Assembly (NCBI GenBank): GCA_016706365.1 | Contig: JADJJU010000006.1 | Coordinates: 1-64,000 of the forward strand | Direction: 5' to 3' | DNA from: Saprospiraceae bacterium | GTDB lineage: Bacteria > Bacteroidota > Bacteroidia > Chitinophagales > Saprospiraceae | DNA: 64,000 nucleotides | Shown here: positions 35,740-44,774 of the stretch, in pieces | Position numbering within the stretch: the first letter of the stretch is position 1 | Layout: each line of letters begins with the position of its first letter | Notes under the pieces: generated by a model | Database searches by the model: none | What the model was told of the DNA's origin: nothing | Seen by the model: only the letters and a program-made list of their open reading frames with translations | Program-made: the position numbers and the translations under genes

Positions 35740-38038
35740 TATCAACAACATATGGCATCATCCTGCATTTCTTGCTCTGGGAGATATGTTGTTGCATTCA
35801 ATCTGGCAGATCGGTCTGATTGGATTGTTTGTGTTTTTGATTCTAACTTTTCAGCGACAATTAAAGCCGGAGACTAAAGTAAATCTTATCTACGGCAGTA
35901 TGCTGGCATCTCTTTTTCTTTCCGTTTACACATTTATACATCATTACGGAATATATTCAGCTACTACTTTTTCTGCTTTTGATACTGGAAACACGACTGG
36001 GGCCTGGTTGGCGAAGTTTCAACAAATGTCAAGTTCCGAGGGTCTTTGGTCCGCACAATGGTTGAGCTTGGACTGGATGAAAGTGTTAACACTAGTTTGG
36101 ATAGCAGGTATTTGCGTAGGCTTGAGTAAGTTTTTAGCCGGTATGGGTGGTTTATATCAATTCAGGAAGCTGCAGTCAGTGGATATTGAATCAGAATTGT
36201 ATGCATGCTTTAGACGGGTAAGTGCCATCTTACCGGTAAATAAGGAAATTAAACTTAAATGGAGCCCCACCGCCAGAGCACCTTTCACATTTGGATTTTG
36301 GTCACCCGTTATTGTCGTTCCACTTAGTTTTATGAGCGGTTATAATATTGATCAGATTGAATCTATTCTGGCCCATGAAATGGCTCATATTAAGCGCAAG
36401 GATTACCTTCATAATATCATTCAATATTTGATTGAAATGCTATTCTTTTACCATCCTGTAATGTGGTTCATGGTGAAGGAAATGAAAACACAACGTGAAT
36501 ATGCTTGTGATGAATGGGTAGTTCGAAGTGGTTGGAATCCATTCCAGTATGCAGTTTCATTGACTAAAATTCAGGGGCATTTCCTTGTTGCTGAAGGTCA
36601 ATTGACAATGAACAGCCGAAATGCATTTCTTGATTTTAAGAGAAGAATTCAAAGAATTGTTCTGAAAAAGGAGCCAACACCATCCTTCAAAACGCAATTT
36701 TTAACCGGCTTCGCAACATTGGCATCATTCGTCATATTGATGATGTATGTTCACTTGAGTCCGGTTCCTACTTCCCAGGTTTGCCTGAATACTGAAATGG
36801 ATGAAGTAACATTGGCTAAGGAAATAAATATAATTGACCGCCAAAAGGCTGGCTTGCATAGTTTTAAACCCAAATCTGAAGATTGGAAAAAAGGTCATGT
36901 TTGCTTTAGTTTTTCAACAGATGATATTCGTTGCTTTGATTTAACAAAGGAGGATCTTTGTATGCAGTATTCAGAGAATGAGAAAAGATGGTATCTGAAT
37001 CAAAATGGATATGCTTACCAGGAACCGGCAATCATTTCCCCTTCTACAAATCTTACTAATTACTCAAAACCAGGGAAAATTCAAAAAAATGAAGCAAAGA
37101 CTTCTTTCTACCCTGAAGAAAAGAAAGATTATAAGGATGACGAAGTCAAATTAGTCAGTGTAGGTGAATTAATGCCTAAACCAACAAAAAAGCTGTGTTC
37201 TAAGTCTATTGATAAAATGGAAGTACTTCCGGAACTTCCTGAAGAAGTTATCATTCAAAATGCTTTGGCAGACTTGACAATTGATGAAGAATTGGTAAAA
37301 AAGGATAGGGTGAAACTGAATGGATCATTGATACCAATGACACATAAAAGAACCGGAACTTCAGTAGTATCAGCTCCTGAAACATGGACAAAGTGGGTAA
37401 ATACTGAATGGGCGGCTAGTACACAAACGTCTGCAAAAAAAGCTGAGAATATTATTATAAGCCCACAAGCCGGATCCAATTTTTCACTCGAAACTCAACT
37501 CGACAGAGAATCCGGAGTGTTGATCATAACATTGAAGATAAATAAGCCGGGCATTTTTGGTTTGCGGATTATGTCTCAGGAAAATGTGTTAATTAAGGAT
37601 TGGTCCGCAAGATATTTGGAAACCGGAGAAGAGCAAATCATTATTGATCTATCCGGTCAAAAACATAAGTCAATCATGGTGCAAGCCTCTTGTGATACCC
37701 CTGCTGAAAAGGAAGAAAGAATGTTGATTCTCAACTTTTCTAATGTAGCTGTAAAAGTAAAAGCTAATACCTGGATTCCCGAAGAAGAACTTTACAATAG
37801 CATGCCGGTTCCGGACAACTATAATGGTCAAAATACCATAGTGGATGATATCGAACGCATGTTGAATAATAAAACGCTGGTTGTTGCTACTTATCATGTC
37901 AAAGATGATTGGGTATCCTACGCTCAAAGTAGCCGAAAGCTGATTAAAGCTTCCGATTGTATGGCTGGCATGTGGAATATAAGCATTCCCGAAGCTTTCA
38001 GAGTCAATGCATTATTGACACAACTGAAAGCGGGATAA
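35732..38038 (+). CDS. BlaR1/MecR1-like peptidase M56 sensor protein
   Basis: 768 aa. Four N-terminal membrane helices (IGLIGLFVFLILTF, YGSMLASLFLSVYTFI, VLTLVWIAGICVGLSKFLAG, later FATLASFVILMMYV) surround a cytoplasmic M56 metalloprotease with LAHEMAHIKRKD (HExxH) and REYACDEWVV. The remaining 430 or so residues are extracytoplasmic but show no penicillin-binding SxxK/SxN/KTG set, so the signal is probably not a beta-lactam. It would cleave the upstream repressor. Followed by two strong hairpin terminators. Confidence 0.9.
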   Translation: MNNINNIWHHPAFLALGDMLLHSIWQIGLIGLFVFLILTFQRQLKPETKVNLIYGSMLASLFLSVYTFIHHYGIYSATTFSAFDTGNTTGAWLAKFQQMSSSEGLWSAQWLSLDWMKVLTLVWIAGICVGLSKFLAGMGGLYQFRKLQSVDIESELYACFRRVSAILPVNKEIKLKWSPTARAPFTFGFWSPVIVVPLSFMSGYNIDQIESILAHEMAHIKRKDYLHNIIQYLIEMLFFYHPVMWFMVKEMKTQREYACDEWVVRSGWNPFQYAVSLTKIQGHFLVAEGQLTMNSRNAFLDFKRRIQRIVLKKEPTPSFKTQFLTGFATLASFVILMMYVHLSPVPTSQVCLNTEMDEVTLAKEINIIDRQKAGLHSFKPKSEDWKKGHVCFSFSTDDIRCFDLTKEDLCMQYSENEKRWYLNQNGYAYQEPAIISPSTNLTNYSKPGKIQKNEAKTSFYPEEKKDYKDDEVKLVSVGELMPKPTKKLCSKSIDKMEVLPELPEEVIIQNALADLTIDEELVKKDRVKLNGSLIPMTHKRTGTSVVSAPETWTKWVNTEWAASTQTSAKKAENIIISPQAGSNFSLETQLDRESGVLIITLKINKPGIFGLRIMSQENVLIKDWSARYLETGEEQIIIDLSGQKHKSIMVQASCDTPAEKEERMLILNFSNVAVKVKANTWIPEEELYNSMPVPDNYNGQNTIVDDIERMLNNKTLVVATYHVKDDWVSYAQSSRKLIKASDCMAGMWNISIPEAFRVNALLTQLKAG

Positions 38039-38043
38039 AGATA

Positions 38044-38068
38044 CGCGCCACAAAGGTGGCACGTTTTT
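38044..38068 (+). terminator. Rho-independent terminator 1 after the M56 gene
   Basis: Stem CGCGCCAC/GTGGCACG (one mismatch), loop AAAG, then TTTTT, starting 5 bp after the stop. Confidence 0.75.
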
Positions 38069-38086
38069 CATACGACTCTTGGCAGT

Positions 38087-38120
38087 AGCCCCACCTTCAT
38101 ACAGTGGGGCTCTTTTTTTT
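38087..38120 (+). terminator. Rho-independent terminator 2
   Basis: Perfect 8-bp stem AGCCCCAC/GTGGGGCT, 9-nt loop, then C and eight T. It also separates the sensor operon from the converging mnmD. Confidence 0.88.
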
Positions 38121-38130
38121 AGGAAAGTTT

Positions 38131-38804
38131 TTAAGCTTTATAAGCCGTTGTCATTTCTCTTTTACCGGGAGGCCCTGGTACAGCGACTACGGAGAATCCA
38201 GCTTCCTTCAGTGCTCTTTTAAAGCTGCCTTTTGCACAATAGGTAGTCAAAATTCCACCTTGTTTTAAAGCATTGTACAATTGCTGAATAAATGGATTCT
38301 CCCAGAACTGTGGCTGTGCTGTGGGTGCAAAAGCGTCCATATATATTATATCAAATTGTTCCTGATCTGATATTTGTTCAAATGATATTTCTCTTTTCTC
38401 CAAAACAAATAATGGATCAAAATTTTGTGGTACTCCCCAGAGGCAGGAGTGCATTCTAAGGAATAAATCAGCATGCTCAGGTACTTTCAATAGAAAAGGA
38501 TACTCAAGTTCCTGAAACACCTCAGGAGGTACAGGGTGAGCTTCCAAAGCAGTATAGTTAATATGGAGATTAAGTTCTTGCATTCTAAATATGTCAGAAA
38601 TGCATTCAGTCCTGTTCCGAACCCAATTTCCAGTATGGATAGGGGAGCGGAATTGTTTTTCAACCAGGTATGCAGGCCATTCTTAATAAATACATGTCTG
38701 CTTTCCTGAATAGCCCCATGTCTTGAATGGTACAATTCACCGTGCAGGTCAGATTTCAAAGTCCAGGATCCGTCGTCTGTTTTAATCAACTCGAATCCGG
38801 CCAT
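38131..38804 (-). CDS. mnmD: tRNA 5-methylaminomethyl-2-thiouridine methyltransferase (MnmD / MnmC N-domain type), frameshifted
   Basis: N-terminal frame from 38804: ELIKTDDGSWTLKSDLHGELYHSRHGAIQES, with SAM motif ILEIGFGTGLNAFLTYLE. Near 38577-38590 the frame changes and continues as LNLHINYTALEAHPVPPEVF, FDIIYMDAFAPTAQPQFWENPF and GGILTTYCAKGSFKRALKEAGF. Both halves match the DUF752 methyltransferase, here without the MnmC oxidase domain, as is usual for stand-alone MnmD. About 224 aa. It completes mnm5(s2)U34 synthesis in tRNA. Confidence 0.87.
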
Positions 38805-38901
38805 GAATATAGATATTAGGAAGAATGGATAAATAAAAAAAGCTCAGAATAATGATATCCCAAGCACCTAAGCCGAACCTAATAACAATGTGGAAGATTG
38901 G

Positions 38902-39018
38902 TTATTTGCTGATAGAAACATTGGTCGGACAACCATATCCTCTATTGCATGAAGCAAAAGAAAATGCCAGAGTGAAACAAATCAGAGCTGCGAAAACCAT
39001 TTTGGACCTGCGGTTCAT
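38902..39018 (-). CDS. Very small lipoprotein (38 aa)
   Basis: Basic N-terminus (MNRRSKMVF), hydrophobic core (AALICFTLAFSF), lipobox-like FASC at Cys24, then only 14 mature residues (CNRGYGCPTNVSIS). A TACGTTTG box (minus strand) lies about 42 bp upstream. A 60-aa frame on the opposite strand overlaps it but has no features. Tiny lipoproteins of this type are widespread in Bacteroidota and usually unannotated. Function unknown. Confidence 0.5.
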   Translation of the reverse strand: MNRRSKMVFAALICFTLAFSFASCNRGYGCPTNVSISK

Positions 39019-39059
39019 AAAGATACATTTATAATTGTTGGGCGAAATTAAACAAAAAT

Positions 39060-39067
39060 CAAACGTA
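39060..39067 (-). promoter_or_regulatory. -7 promoter box, TACGTTTG
   Basis: Exact TAnnTTTG match on the minus strand, upstream of the small lipoprotein and mnmD. Confidence 0.4.
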
Positions 39068-39293
39068 TTGCGCTCAATATCTATTGTTTTTGTTTGTTAA
39101 ATGTTGAAAAAAATATAATTGTGTTAATATATTCTCAGAAAAAGATTGGATAAAACAAGCATTGCATTTAGTACAATTCATCAAATCTCCATGAGGAGAT
39201 AGGAAAATCAGCCACTAAATAAACCGGGGTTCATATATATTTATTTTTTATGTGTATTTTCACAGCTTCAAATTTTAAACTAAGAAAGTTTCC

Positions 39294-40661
39294 ATGAGAA
39301 TACATCTGATAGCGATAGGAGGGAGTGCCATGCACAATCTGGCTTTAGCACTGCAATCTATAGGTCATGAAGTGAGCGGCTCGGATGATGAAATTTACGA
39401 TCCGGCACTCAGCCGTTTGAAAAATGCAGGTTTGCTACCGGAACCAATGGGCTGGTCAGCTGATAGGATCAATTCAGATATTGAAGCTATTATTCTGGGG
39501 ATGCATGCCCGCAAGGATAATCCGGAATTAGCCAGAGCGCAGGAATTGGGATTGAAGGTGTATTCTTATCCTGAGTTCATATTTGAACAAGCGAAAGACA
39601 AAAAAAGGATCGTCATTGCAGGATCGCACGGTAAAACGAGTACTACCTCCATGATCATGCATGTGCTTAAGAAAGCAAATCGTGATTTTGATTATTTGGT
39701 AGGCGCTCAGTTAGAGGGTTTTGATATGATGGTTAGACTCAGCGATGCCCCAATAATGATCATTGAAGGAGATGAATATCTTTCTTCCTGCATAGATCCA
39801 AGACCGAAGTTCCTGCATTACAAACCGGATATTGCTGTTTTGACTGGAATCTCCTGGGATCATATCAATGTATTTCCTGAATTCTCAAATTACCTGGACC
39901 AGTTTCGGGGCTTCCTGGATCACTTGAATAAAAATGCACAACTCTTTTATTATCAGAATGATGAGAATATTTTAGATCTCATTAATGAAACGGATAGAGG
40001 TATTAATTTGCAGGCTTATAACGTTTTGCCCGGTACTGATTTACATCATTACAGCCATATCGTAAATGATGGAAATAAAGTAAATCTGCCTTTTTTCGGG
40101 AAGCATAATATGGAAAATATGCATGCTGCCTGGCTGGTATGTGAAAGTCTTGGTATCAAACTGGATGAATTTTTACAGCATATTCAATCATTCACCGGAG
40201 CTTCTAAAAGGCTGCAACCATTTATCGTGCAGAATAACGCGGCGGTTTTTGTTGATTTTGCCCATGCACCTTCCAAAGTGAAAGCTTCAGTCCAGGCCGT
40301 CAGAATGCAGTTCTCCGAAATGAAGATTAGGGCTATTTTTGAATTACATACATTCAGTAGTCTCAATAAGCAATTCTTACAGGAATATCGGCATAGTCTT
40401 AAGGATGCAGATGAAGCTTTCATTTTCTATGACGCACACACGATTGAAATGAAGAGAATGGAAGCCCTGGACAAATCATTGGTCAGCAGTTCATTTGATC
40501 ATCCCAATCTGCAAGTGTTTGATAATAAAGAATCATTGGCAAAGGCTTTAGAAGAAGCTGAATTTCAGGGTTATTGCACTGTATTTATGAGTTCCGGAAA
40601 TTTCAGAGGCATAGATTTCAAGGGCATGGCTGAAGAAAAATTAAGTATTTCAGCTGTATAA
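39294..40661 (+). CDS. mpl: UDP-N-acetylmuramate:L-alanyl-gamma-D-glutamyl-meso-diaminopimelate ligase
   Basis: 455 aa. Mur ligase with the MurC-like N-domain (MRIHLIAIGGSAMHNLALAL), the ATP loop AGSHGKTSTTSMIMHVL, IEGDEYLSS, LTGISWDHINVFPEFSNY and the C-terminal domain FVDFAHAPSKVKASV. The N-terminus GGSAMHNLA and the AQLEGFDMMVRL segment favour Mpl over MurC. Mpl reattaches the recycled tripeptide to UDP-MurNAc in peptidoglycan recycling, implying a meso-DAP cell wall. Single gene. Confidence 0.9.
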   Translation: MRIHLIAIGGSAMHNLALALQSIGHEVSGSDDEIYDPALSRLKNAGLLPEPMGWSADRINSDIEAIILGMHARKDNPELARAQELGLKVYSYPEFIFEQAKDKKRIVIAGSHGKTSTTSMIMHVLKKANRDFDYLVGAQLEGFDMMVRLSDAPIMIIEGDEYLSSCIDPRPKFLHYKPDIAVLTGISWDHINVFPEFSNYLDQFRGFLDHLNKNAQLFYYQNDENILDLINETDRGINLQAYNVLPGTDLHHYSHIVNDGNKVNLPFFGKHNMENMHAAWLVCESLGIKLDEFLQHIQSFTGASKRLQPFIVQNNAAVFVDFAHAPSKVKASVQAVRMQFSEMKIRAIFELHTFSSLNKQFLQEYRHSLKDADEAFIFYDAHTIEMKRMEALDKSLVSSSFDHPNLQVFDNKESLAKALEEAEFQGYCTVFMSSGNFRGIDFKGMAEEKLSISAV

Positions 40662-40774
40662 AATACAGATTATTAACGCATTAGTCCGGATACACTAGAA
40701 ATATGGACAGGGAATGAAATCAATTAACAATTGTATTTCAAGTTTTCAGTCCTCCAAATATTCCACAGATTCAC

Positions 40775-40782
40775 TATTTTTG
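40775..40782 (+). promoter_or_regulatory. -7 promoter box, TATTTTTG, upstream of pdhB
   Basis: Exact TAnnTTTG match 26 bp before the pdhB start codon. No good -33 element seen. Confidence 0.45.
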
Positions 40783-40808
40783 CCAGCCATAACAAAAAAC
40801 AACATTAG

Positions 40809-41792
40809 ATGTCTAGGATAATAACCGTAAGAGATGCATTAAGAGAGGCAATGTCAGAAGAGATGCGCAGGGACGAAAATGTATTTCTATTAGGTGAAGA
40901 AGTGGCTGAATATGATGGCGCTTATAAAGTGAGTAAAGGAATGCTCGAAGAGTTTGGTGCAAAAAGGGTAATTGATACACCTATTGCCGAACTTGGTTTC
41001 GCAGGAATCGCTGTGGGCGCTGCTATGAACGGACTAAGGCCGATTTGTGAATTTATGACCTGGAATTTTGCTGTTCTGGCATTTGATCAGATAGTTAATA
41101 ACGCCGCCAAAACACTCTCGCAATCTGCCGGTGAATTTAGTTGTCCTATTGTATTTCGTGGTCCTTCAGGAGCAGCTGGTCAATTAGCTCAACAACACTC
41201 ACAGACTTTTGAATCCTGGATGGGAAATGTTCCCGGATTGAAAGTTATATCGACAGTGGATGCTTATGATTCCAAAGGACTCCTGAAAGCTGCCATTCGC
41301 GACAATGATCCGGTTTGCTTTATGGAATCTGAGACATGCTACGGAGATAAAGGTGAAGTTCCTGAAGAAGAATATCTAATCCCAATTGGACTTGCTAAAG
41401 TTAAGAGAGAAGAAAAAGATGTCACTTTGGTCTCATTTAATAAAATGGTCAAAGTTTGTATGGCTGCAGCTGAAGAGCTGGAGAAAGAAGGAATTTCAGC
41501 AGAAGTAATTGACTTAAGAACAATACGTCCTTTAGATTATAAAACTATCGTAGAGTCCATCAAAAAAACTAACAGACTAGTAGTTGTAGATGAGTCATGG
41601 CCAATGTTTGGCGTCTCTTCTGAGATTGCTTACGGAATCCAGAGATATGCCTTTGATTATCTGGACGCACCGATTATCAGAGTAAATGCTGCTGATACCT
41701 CTCTGGGCTATGCACCGACTCTTGTCGAAGAATATATGCCCAATCCTACAAAAGTCATTAAGGCTGTGAAGGAAGTGATGTATGTGAAGTAG
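40809..41792 (+). CDS. pdhB: Pyruvate dehydrogenase complex E1 component beta subunit
   Basis: 327 aa, the normal length. Transketolase-like pyrimidine domain with ALREAMSEEMRRDENVFLLGEEV, ERVIDTPIAELGFAGIAVGAAMNGLRP, EFMTWNFAVLAFDQIVNNAAK and RGPSGAAGQLAQQHSQTFE, then the C-domain with SAEVIDLRTIRPLDYKTIV and VDESWPMFGVSSEIA. It forms the E1 heterotetramer with PdhA and uses thiamine diphosphate to decarboxylate pyruvate. PdhA is not adjacent. The final codons contain GTGATGT, the spacer heptamer of the array that follows. Confidence 0.95.
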   Translation: MSRIITVRDALREAMSEEMRRDENVFLLGEEVAEYDGAYKVSKGMLEEFGAKRVIDTPIAELGFAGIAVGAAMNGLRPICEFMTWNFAVLAFDQIVNNAAKTLSQSAGEFSCPIVFRGPSGAAGQLAQQHSQTFESWMGNVPGLKVISTVDAYDSKGLLKAAIRDNDPVCFMESETCYGDKGEVPEEEYLIPIGLAKVKREEKDVTLVSFNKMVKVCMAAAEELEKEGISAEVIDLRTIRPLDYKTIVESIKKTNRLVVVDESWPMFGVSSEIAYGIQRYAFDYLDAPIIRVNAADTSLGYAPTLVEEYMPNPTKVIKAVKEVMYVK

Positions 41793-41912
41793 GCAGTGAT
41801 GTCTTGCTTCGCTCCACTCGCAAGGTGATGTTTTTTCATGGTGCAATCCATGAAAAAGTGATGTCTCCGCAATAAATGTCTGCTTTGCAGTCATTCATTA
41901 CGGAGGTGATGG
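41775..41912. repeat. Palindrome array with GTGATGT spacers
   Basis: GTGATGT at 41775, 41796, 41825 and 41858, and GTGATGG at 41906. Three different hairpins fill the intervals exactly: CTTGC/GCAAG (41803-41824), TTTTTCATGG/CCATGAAAAA with loop TGCAAT (41832-41857), and a 19-bp stem with three mismatches and loop TTT (41865-41905). The first spacer copy lies inside the pdhB coding end. Confidence 0.85.
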
Positions 41913-42257
41913 CTGGAGCTAATTTCAGGCAGGTTCCACACCTTTAATTTTGTGACTTCACACCGGTAATTTCAGCGGATTGCCAATAGCAAAAGGTCAA
42001 GAGCTAAAAGCTACGGCAAGCATTGGGTGTGTGTGGGCTGTTCAGCCAAAGGCCAGAAGCTAGTTGCCAGAAGCCGGCTGTTCGCCAACAGCTAAAGGCC
42101 AAGAGCCAAAAGCGGCTGTTCAACGCCAGCATTGTATGAGTCGTCGTAGCTGAAAGCTACGGGAAGCATTGGGTGTGCGTGGGCTGTTCAGCCAGAGGCC
42201 AGAAGCTAGTGACAGAAGCCAGAAGCAACGGCTGTTCAACTCATAATTCATAACTCC
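41913..42257. repeat. Repeat island E with a 57-bp duplication and GGCTGTT motifs
   Basis: Non-coding. Two 57-bp copies, 42007-42063 and 42153-42209, differ at three positions. Five GGCTGTT motifs (42036, 42076, 42114, 42182, 42230), 7-nt units of GCCAGAA/GCCAAAG/AGCCAAA type between them, and a final 18-mer (42240-42257) shared inverted with 31417-31434. It ends directly at the stop codon of the M14 peptidase gene. Confidence 0.85.
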
Positions 42258-44774
42258 TTACCTTCCCGTCATAAACACCGCATTGGCAAACAGCAATTTT
42301 CCATTTTCCCAGAAGGATCTGAAAAGCGGATTATCACAGAAATAAATTACCTGTCCACCTCCCATATCTTCAGCTCCGAATACAAGGAAGTCCTCCATTC
42401 GCGCTTTTAATTTATTTCCTACGAAGCCATTTACAATAGGATTTTTTCTTGCAATTCCCACATTCCATCCTTCGGGTAAGTACTTGTACAATTGTTCATT
42501 GGTTTTGAGGGAATAATAAATTTCCGGATAGCCAAATGCTAAAGGGTGAGAATTGTCCATCTTCACTCTGATTATACTTCCCTGATTGCTAGTCCCCACG
42601 AAAGTAGTTTCTCTGTCTGCATATTTTATAAGGTCTACTGAATCAGATTTTTCTTCAGTTGCTTCTTCTTTTTTGGCAATAGAGAACATTTTCTTTTCTG
42701 CAGCCTGACTGACTGCGTTTTCCATCAGAATCAATTTACCTCCCCCTCTGATCCACGTTTTTATCATTTCTGAACTGGACTCACTGAATAAATCAGCATA
42801 TTGACCGGAAGGTAAAATAAGAACATCAAATTTATCCAACTGACTTGTTTTGAAATTTTGTTTTTCAATGATTTCAAGAGGATAATTGATTGTCTCATCA
42901 AAGAAATGCCAGATTTCCCCCACATTGTTTACTGCAGTACCCTGCCCTGATAGCAATCCTACTCTTAGAGGTTTTATCAGCGAAACACTCTCAGCACCGA
43001 AACTTGAGCCTTTTGATGTGTAAGCGGAACTCACAGACTGGTAGCTGCGATTGTGTTCTTTTGCTAATGCTTTCACCTGGGTATCGAATTCTGCTCCCAT
43101 TCTTTCATGACCTGTACGAGGCAGAACCAATGTTCCAGGTTTGTAATCTCTTCCTTCAAGGGTAAAGGCTTTACCGCTCACTCTTGGCTTAAACCCTTTT
43201 TGCAAAAAGGCCGATAACAACTGCACGTCTGCAATATCACTCCATTCAAATATGTAAGCTACCGGAGCAGCAGAAGTAGATTCAGGAGTTTTTGTTTTTT
43301 CTTTAAGTTGTGTTGATTTGGCGATCAAAGCTGTTTCACTTGCATAGGCATCCAATCCCCAGGCATATGGTAATGACCAGGCAGTGATGTCATAAGTTAC
43401 AGAATCTACAATCGTAGTCTGTGGCTCAAAAATTACCTTGACTAATATCGCTTTACTTTGTTTACCCGGAATTAAAATATCTTCATCACCAACTTCAAAG
43501 GATAAATCCCTGCCAATAGAATAAGAGAAAGCTTTTGCTTTGGGAGTCCCTGAACCAAAACCATATTGGATACCATTTCTGTCCAGGTATTCTAACAGGC
43601 GCTTTCTTTTCGCCATATTATTTTCTTTCACCACATAGCTTTTATATTTGCCGGGAGGATTAGAAAGACTTCTTTTAAAATAATTCTCAAACTCAGTGAT
43701 AAGCTTATCCCTTTCTCTCACTGCAGCTTCGATACTGGCCAATCCCGCAACATGGTGGTGTTCGATACGACTCTTTAAAGTCACAGTATCACCTTCTGCA
43801 TTGATTCCTGCAAGTCCTGCCGCGTAAGAACCTCCCTGTTCGTAAGTCATACCTACAGAACCATTGAAAGTAGGGTAGGTGTCACCATAACTGGGATAGA
43901 ATAAATCAAAAACTTCGCCTTTGTAATACAACCAGCTGTTGGCATCAAAATATTTTCCAACATTCTGGCCGGTAATTTCCTGAAAATTTCTTTGCCACTC
44001 AGTTACATCTTCATGTATCGGAGCCGCTGAAGGGGCAAAATAATAAGGGCTATTGATTCCCATTTCATGAAAATCAATATGCACATGTGGCATCCATGAA
44101 TTCAGGATGACTATTCGTTCTTTTGATTCTTTTTGAGTTTGCCATGCCCAGTCTCTGTTCAGATCAAACAAATAATGATTGGGTCTTCCCCCCGGCCATG
44201 GTTCTGCGTGTTCCCAGGTGTTGAGGTTTACATTTGGTTTATTACTCATTCTCTGAGTATAAAATTGTACATATCGCACATGACCATCCGGATTGAGACA
44301 AGGGTCAATGACGACAACAACTTTGTCCAGCCACTCCTTGTACTTGCCTGTTGCATTTGCAACCAATTCATGCAAGGTTTTCATGGCAGTTTCAGAGGAG
44401 ACTGCTTCATTTCCGTGAATATTGTAGCTCAGCCATACAATTACAGGTTGATCGCTTAATTGAGGCTCTTTCGTGAGTCCGGTTTTAGCGATATTACTTT
44501 TTCTGATTTCCTCCAGGCGGTTTAAGTTGGCAGGACTGCTCACATAAGCTACCAGTAGTGGCCTGCCTTCCACTGAGCTTCCATATCTTTCCAGTTTTAC
44601 AAAATCACTTTGAGCGTCTACTGTTTCAAAATATCGGAGTACTTCGTGGTGATAAGTGAATTTATCACCCAGATTATACCCAAGAAAGGATTCAGGTGAA
44701 CTAAGAGTTTGAGAAAAAATTTGATGTCCCAGGCAAGTAAGAAAAAATATAATACTGAGGATCAGGCGCTTCAT
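42258..44774 (-). CDS. M14 family zinc carboxypeptidase, secreted
   Basis: 838 aa. Signal peptide (LILSIIFFLTCLGHQIFSQ). The peptidase domain (about 25-370) has zinc ligands in IHGNEAVSSETAM and HIDFHEMG, substrate-binding NPDGHVRYVQFYTQRMSNKPN, and the catalytic Glu in GMTYEQGGSYA. The C-terminal half has a class I glutamine-amidotransferase-like fold (VGLLSGQGTAVNNVGEIWHFF, FDVLILPSGQY, IRGGGKLILMENA) without a clear nucleophile. It removes C-terminal residues from peptides outside the cytoplasm. It lies downstream of SusCD on the same strand, after a terminator. Confidence 0.93.
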   Translation of the reverse strand: MKRLILSIIFFLTCLGHQIFSQTLSSPESFLGYNLGDKFTYHHEVLRYFETVDAQSDFVKLERYGSSVEGRPLLVAYVSSPANLNRLEEIRKSNIAKTGLTKEPQLSDQPVIVWLSYNIHGNEAVSSETAMKTLHELVANATGKYKEWLDKVVVVIDPCLNPDGHVRYVQFYTQRMSNKPNVNLNTWEHAEPWPGGRPNHYLFDLNRDWAWQTQKESKERIVILNSWMPHVHIDFHEMGINSPYYFAPSAAPIHEDVTEWQRNFQEITGQNVGKYFDANSWLYYKGEVFDLFYPSYGDTYPTFNGSVGMTYEQGGSYAAGLAGINAEGDTVTLKSRIEHHHVAGLASIEAAVRERDKLITEFENYFKRSLSNPPGKYKSYVVKENNMAKRKRLLEYLDRNGIQYGFGSGTPKAKAFSYSIGRDLSFEVGDEDILIPGKQSKAILVKVIFEPQTTIVDSVTYDITAWSLPYAWGLDAYASETALIAKSTQLKEKTKTPESTSAAPVAYIFEWSDIADVQLLSAFLQKGFKPRVSGKAFTLEGRDYKPGTLVLPRTGHERMGAEFDTQVKALAKEHNRSYQSVSSAYTSKGSSFGAESVSLIKPLRVGLLSGQGTAVNNVGEIWHFFDETINYPLEIIEKQNFKTSQLDKFDVLILPSGQYADLFSESSSEMIKTWIRGGGKLILMENAVSQAAEKKMFSIAKKEEATEEKSDSVDLIKYADRETTFVGTSNQGSIIRVKMDNSHPLAFGYPEIYYSLKTNEQLYKYLPEGWNVGIARKNPIVNGFVGNKLKARMEDFLVFGAEDMGGGQVIYFCDNPLFRSFWENGKLLFANAVFMTGR

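Noticed and set aside
38852..39034. 60-aa plus-strand open frame
   Set aside because: No coding character; the opposite strand carries a better small lipoprotein.
41775..42257. tRNA, attachment site or integron cassette array
   Set aside because: No cloverleaf or CCA end, no integrase in the window, and hairpins lack the conserved core sites of attC. Kept only as an unexplained repeat array.
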